64,000 bases of DNA from Azospirillum sp. TSH58 (GTDB taxonomy: Bacteria > Pseudomonadota > Alphaproteobacteria > Azospirillales > Azospirillaceae). Each line of letters starts with the position of its first letter. The stretch's first letter is position 1. Location of the stretch: NCBI RefSeq assembly GCF_003119115.1, contig NZ_CP022366.1:157001-221000 (forward strand). Direction: 5' to 3'. Positions 1 through 7,722 of the stretch are shown here, one piece after another. A program made the translations under genes and the position numbers. The notes under the pieces are model-generated. The model had not been told where the DNA came from and did no database searches. It saw only the letters and a list, made by a program, of their open reading frames with translations.

Positions 1-88
1 TGTCCTCGTCCCGGTCGTCCGGGCCGGGCAGCAGGGCCACGACGTGCGGCCACGCGCCCGGCGGCCTGGCCTGTCGGCTCGGCTGCAC
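1..88 (-). CDS. Possible 5' end of a protein leaving the window
   Basis: A GTG at 86-88 (minus strand) is preceded by a GGGAG about eight bases upstream, and the frame stays open to base 1, giving about 29 residues (MQPSRQARPPGAWPHVVALL then an acidic stretch). Its codons are G/C-ending like those of real genes here. It would follow the DUF1217 gene in the same direction. The segment is too short to assign a family, and it could be chance in GC-rich DNA. Confidence 0.25.
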   Translation of the reverse strand, partial: MQPSRQARPPGAWPHVVALLPGPDDRDED

Positions 89-128
89 AGCCAGTCTCCC
101 GAGGTTCCGCCCGCCGAAATCCCGCCGC

Positions 129-923
129 TCAGAAGCGCGGGAAGTTCAGCAGCGACATGGTGATGGACGGGTCGATGGCGATGATCGAGGAGCGTCCGCG
201 GCTGTTGATCGGCCCGATGTAGGGGAGGTTTGTCGAGGCTCCCGCGGGCCCGCCGTTCTTCAGGTCGTACATGGCCGAGAAGCGGTCGAGAAACTTTCCG
301 AGCTTGGCCGGGTCCTTGAAATCGGCGATGTCGAAGCGCTTCTTCAGCTTGTCGACCAGCCGGTCGAGGTCGCCCAGCGCCGACTGCTCGGGAATGTCGA
401 GCGCGGTGAAGACGACCTTCTGCAGCGCGCGGTCGGCCATCACCTGATACCAGTTGGTGATGCGCGGCGCCTTGCGGTCGAAGTAGAGCGCCAGACGGAC
501 GGCGGGGTTGCTCTCCTCCGCCTTCACCTCCAGCGACACGTCGACGTAGCGGTCGACGATGGCCTTGACGATCGCCGGCTCCTTCAGCGTGGCGCCGCCC
601 GTCTCCTTGAAGGACAGGACGGTGGCCATCTCCTTGAACTTGGCGTCGTTCATGCGGTTGGCCAGCGCCTCCGGGTCCTTCACCCCCTGGTCCAGCACCT
701 TGCGGATCAGGGCGCGGGCGTAGGTCTGGCTCTCCAGGTCGAAGGCCACCATGACGAAGCGGTAGAGCTTGTCGTCCTTCAGCAGCTCCTCGGCGCTGGC
801 GATCTTGCCGATGTTGGCCTCGAAATAGGCGATGTTGCGCTTCACGTCGGGGCGCGAGCGGATCATCGCGTCGTAGCGGTCCTGGTTGCGGACGATCTGG
901 CGATAGTCCTGGAGCGTGCTCAT
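129..923 (-). CDS. DUF1217 family flagellum-associated protein
   Basis: A 264-residue protein starting MSTLQDYRQIVRNQ. The open frame extends further upstream, but the upstream part has low-complexity Arg/Pro composition and lies over the neighbour, so the ATG at 923 is preferred; it overlaps the upstream gene's stop as ATGA. It is rich in charged helices with AYFEANIGKIASAEELL and FKDPAKLGKFLDRFSAMYDL motifs, which I recognise as DUF1217, a family often found in alphaproteobacterial flagellar loci. It has no signal peptide or membrane segment. It is probably the last complete gene of the flagellin-flaF-flbT transcription unit. Its molecular role in motility is not known to me. Confidence 0.72.
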   Translation of the reverse strand: MSTLQDYRQIVRNQDRYDAMIRSRPDVKRNIAYFEANIGKIASAEELLKDDKLYRFVMVAFDLESQTYARALIRKVLDQGVKDPEALANRMNDAKFKEMATVLSFKETGGATLKEPAIVKAIVDRYVDVSLEVKAEESNPAVRLALYFDRKAPRITNWYQVMADRALQKVVFTALDIPEQSALGDLDRLVDKLKKRFDIADFKDPAKLGKFLDRFSAMYDLKNGGPAGASTNLPYIGPINSRGRSSIIAIDPSITMSLLNFPRF

Positions 924-1312
924 GCCTTGACCTCCGGCCCCTTCGACCGCCCGCTCTCCTCCGCCGCGTCCTCCGCCGGGTCGGCGTAGGAGGGCGGGAT
1001 TCGCAGGATCACTTCGCCGGTGTGGGTGTCCAGCACCTCGGTGGACAGCCGGCCCGTGCCGGGGTCGAGGTTGACGCGGTAGGGTGGGATGGGGTCGGGC
1101 AAGATTGGATCGGGCCGGCGGCGGTTGTCGGATTCCGCCGACGCGCGGGCTTCCTCGACCACCTCGGTGGCCTTGACGGCTTCGGCCTGGGCGGCGCGCA
1201 GCCGGTCGGCCTGGCGCTGGCGGGCCTCGGCGATCAGGTCGGCGCTGGCGGTGCCGCGCTCGCCGTTGACGCCGGACACGCCGCCGGTCAGTCCCTGGAT
1301 GGGGGCGGGCAT
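920..1312 (-). CDS. FlaG-like flagellar protein
   Basis: A 130-residue protein. The N-terminal half is Ala/Arg/Glu-rich and probably helical. Residues about 76-105 carry YRVNLDPGTGRLSTEVLDTH followed by TGEVILRIP, which matches the pattern of FlaG-type proteins (a conserved 'hydrophobic-D-x-TG...D-TGEVI-xx-IP' block). FlaG homologues influence flagellar filament length or secretion in several bacteria. Its gene lies between flbT and the DUF1217 gene in one direction and overlaps the latter by four bases, so the two are probably translationally coupled. The family assignment rests on this C-terminal block only; the N-terminus is unlike typical FlaG. Confidence 0.6.
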   Translation of the reverse strand: MPAPIQGLTGGVSGVNGERGTASADLIAEARQRQADRLRAAQAEAVKATEVVEEARASAESDNRRRPDPILPDPIPPYRVNLDPGTGRLSTEVLDTHTGEVILRIPPSYADPAEDAAEESGRSKGPEVKA

Positions 1313-1317
1313 GGCGG

Positions 1318-1770
1318 TCAGGCCTCCGCGTGGGTTTGGGGCGCGCGGCTTTCGGGAACACGGTCGTCGCGCGCCGGCCGCTGGGCGCTCAGCAGGGAGT
1401 CCTCGTAGGCCATCACGGGCCGCAGGCAGGCCAGCGCCTTGTAGTAGTCGCGGTCGCTGACGTTGCGCATCGCCTGCATGATGCGGTCCTGCATCTCCGG
1501 ATGCATGAAGGCGGTGTAGAGCTTGGCCATCATGCCGGCGACGACGCTGCCGTACTGCTCCGCCGCCTGGGGGTCCAGCAGCATGCTCTGGATCACGAAA
1601 TAGGCGCGGCGGACCGGGGTGTCGGCCTCGTCCTCCTGCATGATGTCGCTGCCGCGGATGATCTGCGCGAAGTTGCTGACCGTCAGGGTGTAGCGGCGGT
1701 TCTCGTTCTGCACGACGCAGCCGTTGATGACCACCCGCTCGCAGGGCTTGAGGCGGAGCTTAAGCGCCAT
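1318..1770 (-). CDS. flbT: Flagellar biosynthesis repressor FlbT
   Basis: A 150-residue protein beginning MALKLRLKPCERVVINGCVV. This is the diagnostic FlbT N-terminus, followed by the N-x-x-R-Y-T-L region and the 'MQEDEADTPVRRAYFVIQSM' segment. In Caulobacter and Brucella, FlbT acts post-transcriptionally on flagellin mRNA and is paired with FlaF. Here it directly follows flaF, overlapping it by 11 bases, downstream of the flagellin gene, which is the canonical order. Length fits the family (about 130-150). It probably modulates translation of the flagellin encoded at 2278-3534. The start is well supported because it lies inside the flaF end. Confidence 0.93.
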   Translation of the reverse strand: MALKLRLKPCERVVINGCVVQNENRRYTLTVSNFAQIIRGSDIMQEDEADTPVRRAYFVIQSMLLDPQAAEQYGSVVAGMMAKLYTAFMHPEMQDRIMQAMRNVSDRDYYKALACLRPVMAYEDSLLSAQRPARDDRVPESRAPQTHAEA

Positions 1771-2152
1771 AGGACGCCTCCATCGGAGCGGGAGCCTCCG
1801 TGCGGGCCACGCCCTGCAGGCCGCGCATGACCGACCGGTTGATGTCGATCAGGACGCCCGCGTCGGCCTCGCCGCGCAGCACCTGGGTCGTCTGGCGGGC
1901 CACCGAGAAGGACAGCGAGACCAGCCCGGCGCGCAGCGCCTCGGGCAGCGCGTTGCCGTCCTCCAGAAGGTCGGCGCGCAGCGTGTTCCAGAGTTCCAGG
2001 TTGCGCCACAGCGCGTCCTTCAGCGCCGCCGACCGCCAGCCGGCGTCGCGGTTGGCCTCCAGATCCAGGGTGATGCGGAGGAAGACCAGATATTCGATGC
2101 GGCGCGGGTCTTCGCACTCGGCCATCGTCTGCTGGTAGGCGGCGATGCTCAT
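1760..2152 (-). CDS. flaF: Flagellar biosynthesis regulator FlaF
   Basis: A 130-residue protein with the FlaF pattern: an N-terminal AYQQTMAECEDPRRIEYLVF, then 'WRSAALKDALWRNLELWNTL' and a C-terminal 'VSLSFSVARQTTQVLRGE...DINRSVMRGL'. FlaF is needed for flagellin production or secretion and works opposite to FlbT in alphaproteobacteria. It lies 125 bases downstream of the flagellin stop, separated from it by a strong terminator-like hairpin, and overlaps flbT. The arrangement suggests partial read-through from flagellin or a separate promoter. Function is inferred from family and context. Confidence 0.9.
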   Translation of the reverse strand: MSIAAYQQTMAECEDPRRIEYLVFLRITLDLEANRDAGWRSAALKDALWRNLELWNTLRADLLEDGNALPEALRAGLVSLSFSVARQTTQVLRGEADAGVLIDINRSVMRGLQGVARTEAPAPMEASYGA

Positions 2153-2229
2153 GGTCGCACCTTATGCAACGCGCACGGGGGCGCCGGAAGGGGGCTGGGG
2201 CAGCGAAAAGGGAGCTGGATCGGGCAAGG

Positions 2230-2269
2230 AAAAAGAGGCCGGCGCCCCCTCGGGAGAGGGACGCCGGCC
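2230..2269 (-). terminator. Rho-independent terminator after flagellin
   Basis: On the minus strand, just after the flagellin stop, an 8-bp outer stem (GGCCGGCG at 2237-2244 with CGCCGGCC at 2262-2269) and a 5-bp inner stem (CCCTC at 2247-2251 with GAGGG at 2256-2260) close on a four-base loop. It is followed by five T residues (bases 2230-2234 read on the minus strand). It would end most flagellin transcripts before flaF. Confidence 0.8.
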
Positions 2270-2277
2270 GGACCGGG

Positions 2278-3534
2278 TTAGCGGAACAGCGAGAGAATGT
2301 TCTGCGGACCCTGGTTGGCGATCGACAGCGCCTGGGTGGCGAGCTGCTGCTGGACCTGGAGGGCCTGCAGGCGGCTCGATTCCTCGTTCATGTCGGCGTC
2401 CACCAGGGCGCCGATGCCCTTGTTCATCGAGTCGGTCAGCTTCGACACGAAGTCGTTCTGCACCGACACGCGGTTCTCGATGGAGCCGATGACCGCAGCC
2501 TTGCCGATGGCCTTGTCGAGCAGGCTGTTGATCGCCACCAGCGACTGCTCGGCGTTGTTGACCACGTCGATCTGGGTCAGCTCGGCGAGGCCACCGAAGG
2601 CGTCGCTTTCCTTGCTGCTGACCCACAGGCCCTTCAGCTTGGCGGTGAAGCTGCCGTTGGTGTCGTCGTCGGCCACCGTCAGCGTCAGGTTGTCGTTGGC
2701 GTCGAACGCCGCCACCAGGGCGCCGGCGGTGCCAATCTGGGCGTCGAAGGCCGCGTTCACCGCCGTCAGGATGTTGGTCTGGGTGGTCGCCTTGTCGGTG
2801 TCGTAGGTGATCGCCGACAGGTCGACGGAGATCTTCGTCGTCGTGCCGTCTTCCGCGGTGTAGCTCAGGGCCAGCTTGTCGAGGCCGAGATTCTGGCCGT
2901 CGATGAAGGTGTCGCCCGCAGCACCCAGCGCGATGCCGACCTGGGCCTTCAGCGCCTTCGTCGAGTCCACCTGCTGCTCGATCGTGGCCTTGCCGACGAT
3001 CGAGGAGACCTGCATGTCCTGACGCTGGAAGCTGATGTAGCTCGGATCGACCGTGCCGGCGTTGCGGCTCAGCGAGGCCAGGATGTCGACGTTCTTGTCC
3101 TTGGCCGTGCCGTCGTTCGAGTAGGACACGCGCAGCAGGTTGTCGCCGTTGAAGGAGGCGTCGGCGGCGGCACCCTTCACCAGCTTGACCAGCTGGTCGA
3201 TGTCGTTCTGGATCAGCGACTTGTCGACGCCGTTGGTCTGGCCGGCGATGACGCGGGCCTTCAGCGTCTGCAGGTTCTCGACGATGTTCTTGGACGCCAC
3301 CGACGCGGTGTTGGTGGTGCCGGTGCCGAGTTCCAGCGATTCCTTCACCGCCTTGAAGCCGGCGACGTCGGCGCGCATGGTCGTGGCGATCGACCAGTAG
3401 GCGGCGTTGTCCTTGGCGTTGTTGACCTTGAGACCGGTCGAGATGCGATCCTGGGTGGTCGCCAGATCGTCGGTCACGCGGCGCAGCGTCTGCAGCGCGG
3501 TCATCGCCGAGGTGTTGGTCATGATCGAGGCCAT
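2278..3534 (-). CDS. Flagellin (lateral-type filament protein)
   Basis: A 418-residue protein. The N-terminal D0/D1 region (MASIMTNTSAMTALQTLRRV, then DRISTGLKVNNAKDNAAYWS) and the C-terminal D1/D0 region (ADMNEESSRLQALQVQQQLA ... ILSLFR) are conserved flagellin signatures; the middle is variable, Thr/Ala/Asp-rich and surface-exposed in the filament. An in-frame ATG lies four codons upstream, but GGAG sits six to seven bases before the ATG at 3534, so 3534 is chosen. The size and the flaF-flbT neighbours fit the small, non-glycan-cap type of filament protein, such as Azospirillum lateral flagellin Laf1; that identity is an inference from size and context. There is no signal peptide, as expected for type III export. 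Confidence 0.93.
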   Translation of the reverse strand: MASIMTNTSAMTALQTLRRVTDDLATTQDRISTGLKVNNAKDNAAYWSIATTMRADVAGFKAVKESLELGTGTTNTASVASKNIVENLQTLKARVIAGQTNGVDKSLIQNDIDQLVKLVKGAAADASFNGDNLLRVSYSNDGTAKDKNVDILASLSRNAGTVDPSYISFQRQDMQVSSIVGKATIEQQVDSTKALKAQVGIALGAAGDTFIDGQNLGLDKLALSYTAEDGTTTKISVDLSAITYDTDKATTQTNILTAVNAAFDAQIGTAGALVAAFDANDNLTLTVADDDTNGSFTAKLKGLWVSSKESDAFGGLAELTQIDVVNNAEQSLVAINSLLDKAIGKAAVIGSIENRVSVQNDFVSKLTDSMNKGIGALVDADMNEESSRLQALQVQQQLATQALSIANQGPQNILSLFR

Positions 3535-3704
3535 GTGTATCTCCATTCGCGAGATGCAGAGCGCCTTTCTGACGCTGGGGCCGGGCTGCGCGGGCCTTCC
3601 CACTTGGTTTTTATGGGCGCGCAACCGACCATTCGACTGTGACCGACCCCGTTTAAACCGGAGTAAAAAACCGCAGCCTTTTCAGGGGAACGAACCCGTC
3701 TTTC

Positions 3705-3720
3705 AAAGATGGGCATCTTT
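3705..3720. promoter_or_regulatory. Palindrome AAAGATGGGCATCTTT
   Basis: Perfect 7-bp arms (AAAGATG and CATCTTT) around a two-base centre, about 175 bases upstream of the flagellin start in an AT-rich patch. The geometry suits a dimeric regulator, but the binding protein is unknown. Confidence 0.4.
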
Positions 3721-3733
3721 TAAAAGTAATCGC

Positions 3734-3750
3734 GCATTTTATAAAAATGC
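3734..3750. promoter_or_regulatory. Palindrome GCATTTT-ATA-AAAATGC
   Basis: Perfect 7-bp arms with a three-base centre, 14 bases from the preceding palindrome. It is another operator-like element of the flagellin upstream region, or the loop of a weak hairpin at the end of the regulator transcript. Confidence 0.35.
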
Positions 3751-3882
3751 AGCGACCGCGCACAGCGGCTCAGCCGCCGTGCCCCGAAGGGCCGCGGCCA
3801 TGGCGTCTTTCAAAATGTCGGAAGCGGAACGCAGGGTGGGACTTTAAAATGCGACGCGGTCACTCGGCAAAATGTGGCGCCG

Positions 3883-4674
3883 TCACTCGGCGGCGACGAG
3901 ACAGCCGGGGTGCAGGCCGGAGGCGGCGAAGGGGATGGCCGGGAAGCGGCGGGCGGCGGCGGGTGCGGCGGTCGGAGCGGCCTCTTCATGCTCGGGCGGT
4001 GCCTCGAACTTGTAGCCGCGTCCGTAGACGGTCTCGATGTAGCGGGCGCCGCCGGTGGCCTCGGCGATCTTCTTGCGGAGCTTGCAGATGTAGACGTCGA
4101 TGACCTTGTCCAGCGGGTCGGCGCCGGACAGGCCGTAGACCTCGTCGTAGATGTGCTCCTTGGAGACCACGCGGCGGTGATGCGCGGCCAGCACGCCGAG
4201 GATGGCGTGCTCGCGCTGGCTCAGGCGCAGCCGCTCGCCGCCGACCTCCGGGTCGCGCCCGTCGAGGAACACCGTCAACTGGCCGACCCGCACCGCGTTG
4301 CTCAGCAGGCCGCGCGAGCGCCGCCGCGCCACCTCGATGCGCGCCCGCACCTCGGCGCTGACCACCGGCTTGACCAGCACGTCGTCGGCCCCGGCGTGGA
4401 GAAGTTCCACCGTCGTCGTCACGCAGCGCCGGTCGAGCAGGCAGAGGATCGCCGCCCCGACCTGATGCGCCCGCAGCGCCGCCACGCAGCGCGCCGGGTC
4501 GTCGACGCTGCCCAGCACGATGGCGTCGTAGCCGAGCCCCTCGGCCCCCTGCTCCTGCAGAAGCTCCTCAAGCCCCGCCCAGTCCTGGCGGTCGTAGCGG
4601 ATCTTCCCCATGCCGAGCTGACGGCCGAGCGCGTCGGCGATCAGGGGATTTGGTTCAACCAGGACAGCGCGCAT
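3883..4674 (-). CDS. Atypical OmpR/CtrA-type response regulator
   Basis: A 263-residue protein. Residues 1-115 form a receiver-like domain in which the phospho-acceptor Asp is replaced (VLG at about residue 55 where VLD is expected), while the conserved Lys of 'VKP' is kept (residue 102). Residues about 125-225 are a winged-helix trans_reg_C domain ending VIDVYICKLRKKIAEATGG...YIETVYGRGYKF, very close to the CtrA/Rem/FtcR style. The C-terminal tail is Ala/Pro-rich. Start 4674 has GGAG seven bases upstream; the 15 extra upstream residues lack such support. Phosphorylation-independent regulators of this kind (Rem in Sinorhizobium, FtcR in Brucella) switch on flagellar genes, and its position beside flagellin suggests the same role here. 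Confidence 0.8.
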   Translation of the reverse strand: MRAVLVEPNPLIADALGRQLGMGKIRYDRQDWAGLEELLQEQGAEGLGYDAIVLGSVDDPARCVAALRAHQVGAAILCLLDRRCVTTTVELLHAGADDVLVKPVVSAEVRARIEVARRRSRGLLSNAVRVGQLTVFLDGRDPEVGGERLRLSQREHAILGVLAAHHRRVVSKEHIYDEVYGLSGADPLDKVIDVYICKLRKKIAEATGGARYIETVYGRGYKFEAPPEHEEAAPTAAPAAARRFPAIPFAASGLHPGCLVAAE

Positions 4675-5030
4675 GGGATTCTCCGCAACAGGGGTTTCAA
4701 CTAGAGGGCGGGACGACAAGGCACTTAAAATTTTCCTTAATTCCGAGTGCTTTATTTTCTCACACCCTCAGGTAATAGCCTTCCTGTACCGCGAGTCAAC
4801 CATCCGGCTTACCTCAAGGGATAATGTTACGGCCTGCTTTTATATGACTTTTAATATCCGTTAAGGCGTAGATTCTTGGCTGCTCTTTGCCTCGAAATTC
4901 GAAGCATTTTCCTCCCGAGTTGTCCGCAACGCCGCACCTCCGCACACGCCCTCTCACCGGCTTGAACCGGGCTTTAATCCGGCTGTATTTCACTGGTGGC
5001 GAGAGGATGCGAAACGGGGGAGAGGAAGCG
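4675..5030. other. AT-rich intergenic region, divergent promoters
   Basis: The gap lies between the minus-strand regulator and the plus-strand lipoprotein gene. Bases about 4715-4900 are markedly AT-rich for this genome, as expected for promoters or an H-NS-like target. I see no convincing ORF, tRNA or hairpin. Confidence 0.5.
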
Positions 5031-5507
5031 ATGCCGACCCGCAACAGACAGGCGATTGCCGGAACCGCGCTGGCGGGCGTCCTCCTGCTGGCGGGCGGCT
5101 GCGCGATGACCAGCCCGGCGCCCGACACCGCCTACCGACAGGCGCTGGAGGCGGCGGTGGAGGCCGGGCGGTGCGAGGGGCCGACGGTGGAGGCGCTGTG
5201 GACCGCCTACGACCGGTGGTTCGCCGTGGCGGCCAGCCTCGCCTCCTACCACCGCGGGACGGAGGCCGGCGCCCTGCTGCGGCAGGGGGAGGCGTTCCGC
5301 ATCCTGGGCTGCCCCGCCGCGGCGCGCGACACCTACGAGACGCTCCTGCAGCGCTTCCCCGATCCCGATTACGAGCTGGAGCGCAACGCCGCCCGCCGCG
5401 GCCTGATGGATCTGCCGATCACCCCGCCGACGCCCCTGCTGCGCCCGGCGCCCGCCGTCACCTCGGCCCTGCGCGGCCCGGTCGGCACGGACCGCGGCGA
5501 CGGCTGA
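5031..5507 (+). CDS. Predicted lipoprotein, tetratricopeptide-like
   Basis: A 158-residue protein. The N-terminus MPTRNRQAIAGTALAGVLLL-AGGC is a lipoprotein signal peptide with a lipobox (LAGGC, Cys at about residue 25), so the mature protein should be lipid-anchored. The remainder contains 'EAGALLRQGEAFRILGCPAAARDTYETLLQRFPD', which resembles one TPR helix pair, and a Pro-rich tail. The ATG at 5031 is preceded by GGGGGAGAGGAAG, a strong ribosome site; an ATG at 5007 is possible. I recognise no family. It stands alone between the motility regulator and the sugar-acid cluster. Confidence 0.72.
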   Translation: MPTRNRQAIAGTALAGVLLLAGGCAMTSPAPDTAYRQALEAAVEAGRCEGPTVEALWTAYDRWFAVAASLASYHRGTEAGALLRQGEAFRILGCPAAARDTYETLLQRFPDPDYELERNAARRGLMDLPITPPTPLLRPAPAVTSALRGPVGTDRGDG

Positions 5508-5591
5508 TCCGCGGTCCCGCGCCATGACATCCGTAGGGCCGACCGTATGGCTGCCATGACGCTCCGCACCGTTGTTCCCAGGCATGATATA

Positions 5592-5603
5592 TCAGTAACC
5601 TGA
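5592..5603. promoter_or_regulatory. GntR-type operator candidate TCAGTAACCTGA
   Basis: An imperfect version (10 of 12) of the palindrome TCAGTATACTGA found at 51557-51568, 72 bases before the DMT permease start. FCD-type GntR regulators often bind palindromes centred on TATAC, and such a regulator is encoded at 7723-8475. Confidence 0.4.
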
Positions 5604-5674
5604 CGGTTAGCCGGGCCAGAGACCCGGGCCGACCGTCCGCTTGCTGCCCTCCTGCCTGGAAACGCCCTCCGGCC

Positions 5675-6631
5675 ATGCCCGACTGCTCCCGACCCCCGGA
5701 AGGGGTGTCCGCCGCCCAGACCGTGCCGTCCCACGGCCGCGAGCGCCGCGACGATCCCGTGCGCGGCATTCTGATGGTCGTCGCCGCGGTCTTCTTCTTC
5801 TCCTGCTCCGACGCGACGGCGAAGTATCTGGCCCAGACGCTGCCCTCCATCGAGATCGGCTGGATGCGCTACGTCGGCTTCACCACGCTGCTGCTGCCGC
5901 TGATGATCCGCGGCGGCCCGCCGGTGATGAAGACCGCCAGCCCCGCTCTCCAGGTGCTGCGCGGTCTGGGGATGCTGGGGTCGGCGCTGTTCTTCATCAT
6001 GGGCATGCATTACCTGCCCCTGGCCGAGGCGGCGGCGACCAGCTACGTCTCCCCGGTCTTCGTCACCGTGCTGTCGATCCTGGTGCTGGGCGAGAAGATC
6101 GGGCCGCGCCGCTGGGCGGCGGTGCTGGTCGGGCTGCTCGGCGTGCTGATCGTCATCCGGCCCGGCGGGGCGGCCTTCCAGCCGGCGGCCATCTTCCCCA
6201 TCCTGTCGGCGATGAGCTGGGCGACCGGCGTGGTCATCACCCGCAAAATGACCGGGCAGGAGCATCCCACCACCACCCTGATCTGGTCCGCCCTGACCGG
6301 CCTCGCCGTCCTGACCGTGCTGCTGCCCTTCAACTTCACCATGCCGACCGCAACGGAGGTGGCGCTGGGCGCCCTGATCGGGCTGGTCTCCACCATGGGG
6401 CAATGGCTGATGGTCCAGGCCTACCGCTTCGGCGAGGCGTCGGTGCTGGCCCCCTGCTCCTATGTGCAGATCGTCTGGTCCACGCTGCTGGGCTTCCTGA
6501 TCTTCGGGGCGCTGCCCGACCACTGGACCTTCCTGGGCACCGGAATCATCATCGCCAGCGGTCTCTACACCGCCCATCGCGAGCGGCTGCGCAAGAAGCA
6601 GCAGCAAAACGCCGCAGCGTCCACCCCGTGA
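5675..6631 (+). CDS. DMT/EamA-family permease
   Basis: A 318-residue membrane protein. After about 30 hydrophilic residues there are roughly ten hydrophobic segments arranged as two EamA repeats (first about 35-165, second about 180-305), with typical features such as 'LPLAEAAATSYVSPVFVTVLSILVLGE' at the end of the first repeat and 'GEASVLAPCSYVQIVWSTLLGFLIFG' in the second. DMT permeases export or import small metabolites. The gene is followed at 6762 by a sugar-acid kinase cluster and shares an operator-like motif with it, suggesting that it moves a sugar acid or intermediate; the substrate cannot be read from sequence. The initiating ATG has only a weak ribosome site. Confidence 0.85.
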   Translation: MPDCSRPPEGVSAAQTVPSHGRERRDDPVRGILMVVAAVFFFSCSDATAKYLAQTLPSIEIGWMRYVGFTTLLLPLMIRGGPPVMKTASPALQVLRGLGMLGSALFFIMGMHYLPLAEAAATSYVSPVFVTVLSILVLGEKIGPRRWAAVLVGLLGVLIVIRPGGAAFQPAAIFPILSAMSWATGVVITRKMTGQEHPTTTLIWSALTGLAVLTVLLPFNFTMPTATEVALGALIGLVSTMGQWLMVQAYRFGEASVLAPCSYVQIVWSTLLGFLIFGALPDHWTFLGTGIIIASGLYTAHRERLRKKQQQNAAASTP

Positions 6632-6668
6632 CCAAGGCCCGAAAAGCCTTGCCTCGGACATTGATATA

Positions 6669-6680
6669 TTAGTATACTTG
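6669..6680. promoter_or_regulatory. GntR-type operator candidate TTAGTATACTTG
   Basis: Contains the perfect palindromic core AGTATACT (6671-6678), 81 bases before the kdgK start. The same core occurs at 51559-51566 and 51729-51736, and a degenerate form at 5592-5603. The likely binder is the GntR/FCD protein two genes downstream. Confidence 0.5.
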
Positions 6681-6761
6681 CCCTCGGGAGGCACGGGACT
6701 AAAAACCCGTGTTGTTCGAACTCTTTAGCACAGACCGGCGGATCGGACCGCCGGACGGGGG

Positions 6762-7700
6762 ATGGCGATGGGTGAGTCCGCACGCCGGGTTGCGGCCCTT
6801 GGCGAATGCATGATCGAAATGGTGCGCCGTCCCGACGGGACCTTCACCATGGGCTTCGGCGGCGACACCCTGAACACCGCCGTCTACATGGCGCGGCTGG
6901 GCGTGGCAACGGATTACGTGACGGCGCTGGGCGACGACGGCAACAGCGACGCCATGATCGCCACCTGGGAGGCCGAGGGGGTCGGCACCGGCCATGTGCT
7001 GCGCGTTCCCAACCGCGTCCCCGGCCTCTACATGATCGAGACGGACGACAGCGGCGAGCGGCGCTTCCTCTACTGGCGCGATTCCGCGCCGGCCCGCGAC
7101 CTGTTCGTCCTGCCCGACAGCCCGGCGCTGGTCGCCGATCTGGAAGGCTACGATCTGCTCTACATGTCCGGCATCAGCCTGGCCATCTGGGGCGAGCGGG
7201 GGCGGGAGGTGCTGTTTCCCATGCTCGACCGCCTGCGCGAGCGCGGCGGCCGCGTCGCCTTCGACACCAACTGGCGCCCCCGCCTGTGGCCCGACCGCGA
7301 GACGGCGCAGCGCGCCTATGACGCGATGCTCCGGCGCACCGACATCGCCCTGCCGGGCGTCGAGGACCTGCGCGGCCTCTACGGCGACGCCGATGCCGAC
7401 AGCGCCATGGCCCGCGTGCGCGGCGCCGGGGTGACGGAGATCGTGCTCAAGCTGGAGAAGCCGGGCTGCATCGTCTCCGCCCCCGGCCTTGAGGAGACCG
7501 TGCCGTCGGAGAAGGTCGCCAAGGTCGTGGACACCACGGCGGCGGGCGACAGCTTCAGCGCCGGCTACCTCAGCGCCCGTCTGAAGGGCCTCGGCCCGGT
7601 GGAGGCGGCGCGCTCCGCCCACCGCATCGCCGCCGTGGTCATCCAGCATCGCGGCGCCGTCATCCCGCGCGACGCCATGGCGTCGGTGCTGGACGGCTGA
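6762..7700 (+). CDS. kdgK: 2-keto-3-deoxygluconate kinase (PfkB family)
   Basis: A 312-residue PfkB/ribokinase-fold enzyme. Visible motifs are the substrate-side GFGGDTLNTAVYMARLG (residues 31-47), 'LPGVEDLRGLYG' (197-208), and the ATP-site/catalytic signature DTTAAGDSFSAGYL (257-270) with catalytic Asp263. It phosphorylates 2-keto-3-deoxy sugar acids at the expense of ATP to feed a KDPG-type aldolase. That aldolase is encoded two genes downstream, which supports the KdgK call over a generic sugar kinase. The ATG at 6768 is a possible alternative start. It is likely repressed through the AGTATACT site upstream. Confidence 0.87.
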   Translation: MAMGESARRVAALGECMIEMVRRPDGTFTMGFGGDTLNTAVYMARLGVATDYVTALGDDGNSDAMIATWEAEGVGTGHVLRVPNRVPGLYMIETDDSGERRFLYWRDSAPARDLFVLPDSPALVADLEGYDLLYMSGISLAIWGERGREVLFPMLDRLRERGGRVAFDTNWRPRLWPDRETAQRAYDAMLRRTDIALPGVEDLRGLYGDADADSAMARVRGAGVTEIVLKLEKPGCIVSAPGLEETVPSEKVAKVVDTTAAGDSFSAGYLSARLKGLGPVEAARSAHRIAAVVIQHRGAVIPRDAMASVLDG

Positions 7701-7722
7701 TCCCCTGACGGAGGGACCCTCC

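Larger units (their letters stand above)
3535..3882. other. Intergenic region upstream of flagellin (348 bp)
   Basis: There is no gene here. The right two-thirds (about 3650-3850) is clearly more AT-rich than the surroundings and contains two perfect short palindromes, listed separately. The flagellin promoter must lie here. The regulator gene to the right points towards this gap, so its transcript ends here. Confidence 0.6.

Noticed and set aside
3611..3618. TTATGGGC (minus strand GCCCATAA) as a sigma-28 -10 element for flagellin
   Set aside because: One mismatch to GCCGATAA and no TAAA at the required spacing upstream, so the promoter class cannot be supported.
3866..3883. GGCGCCACATTTTGCC (minus strand) as a sigma-54 site
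   Set aside because: The GG-to-GC spacing is 11 rather than 10 bases, and it lies at the end of the regulator gene, too far from flagellin.
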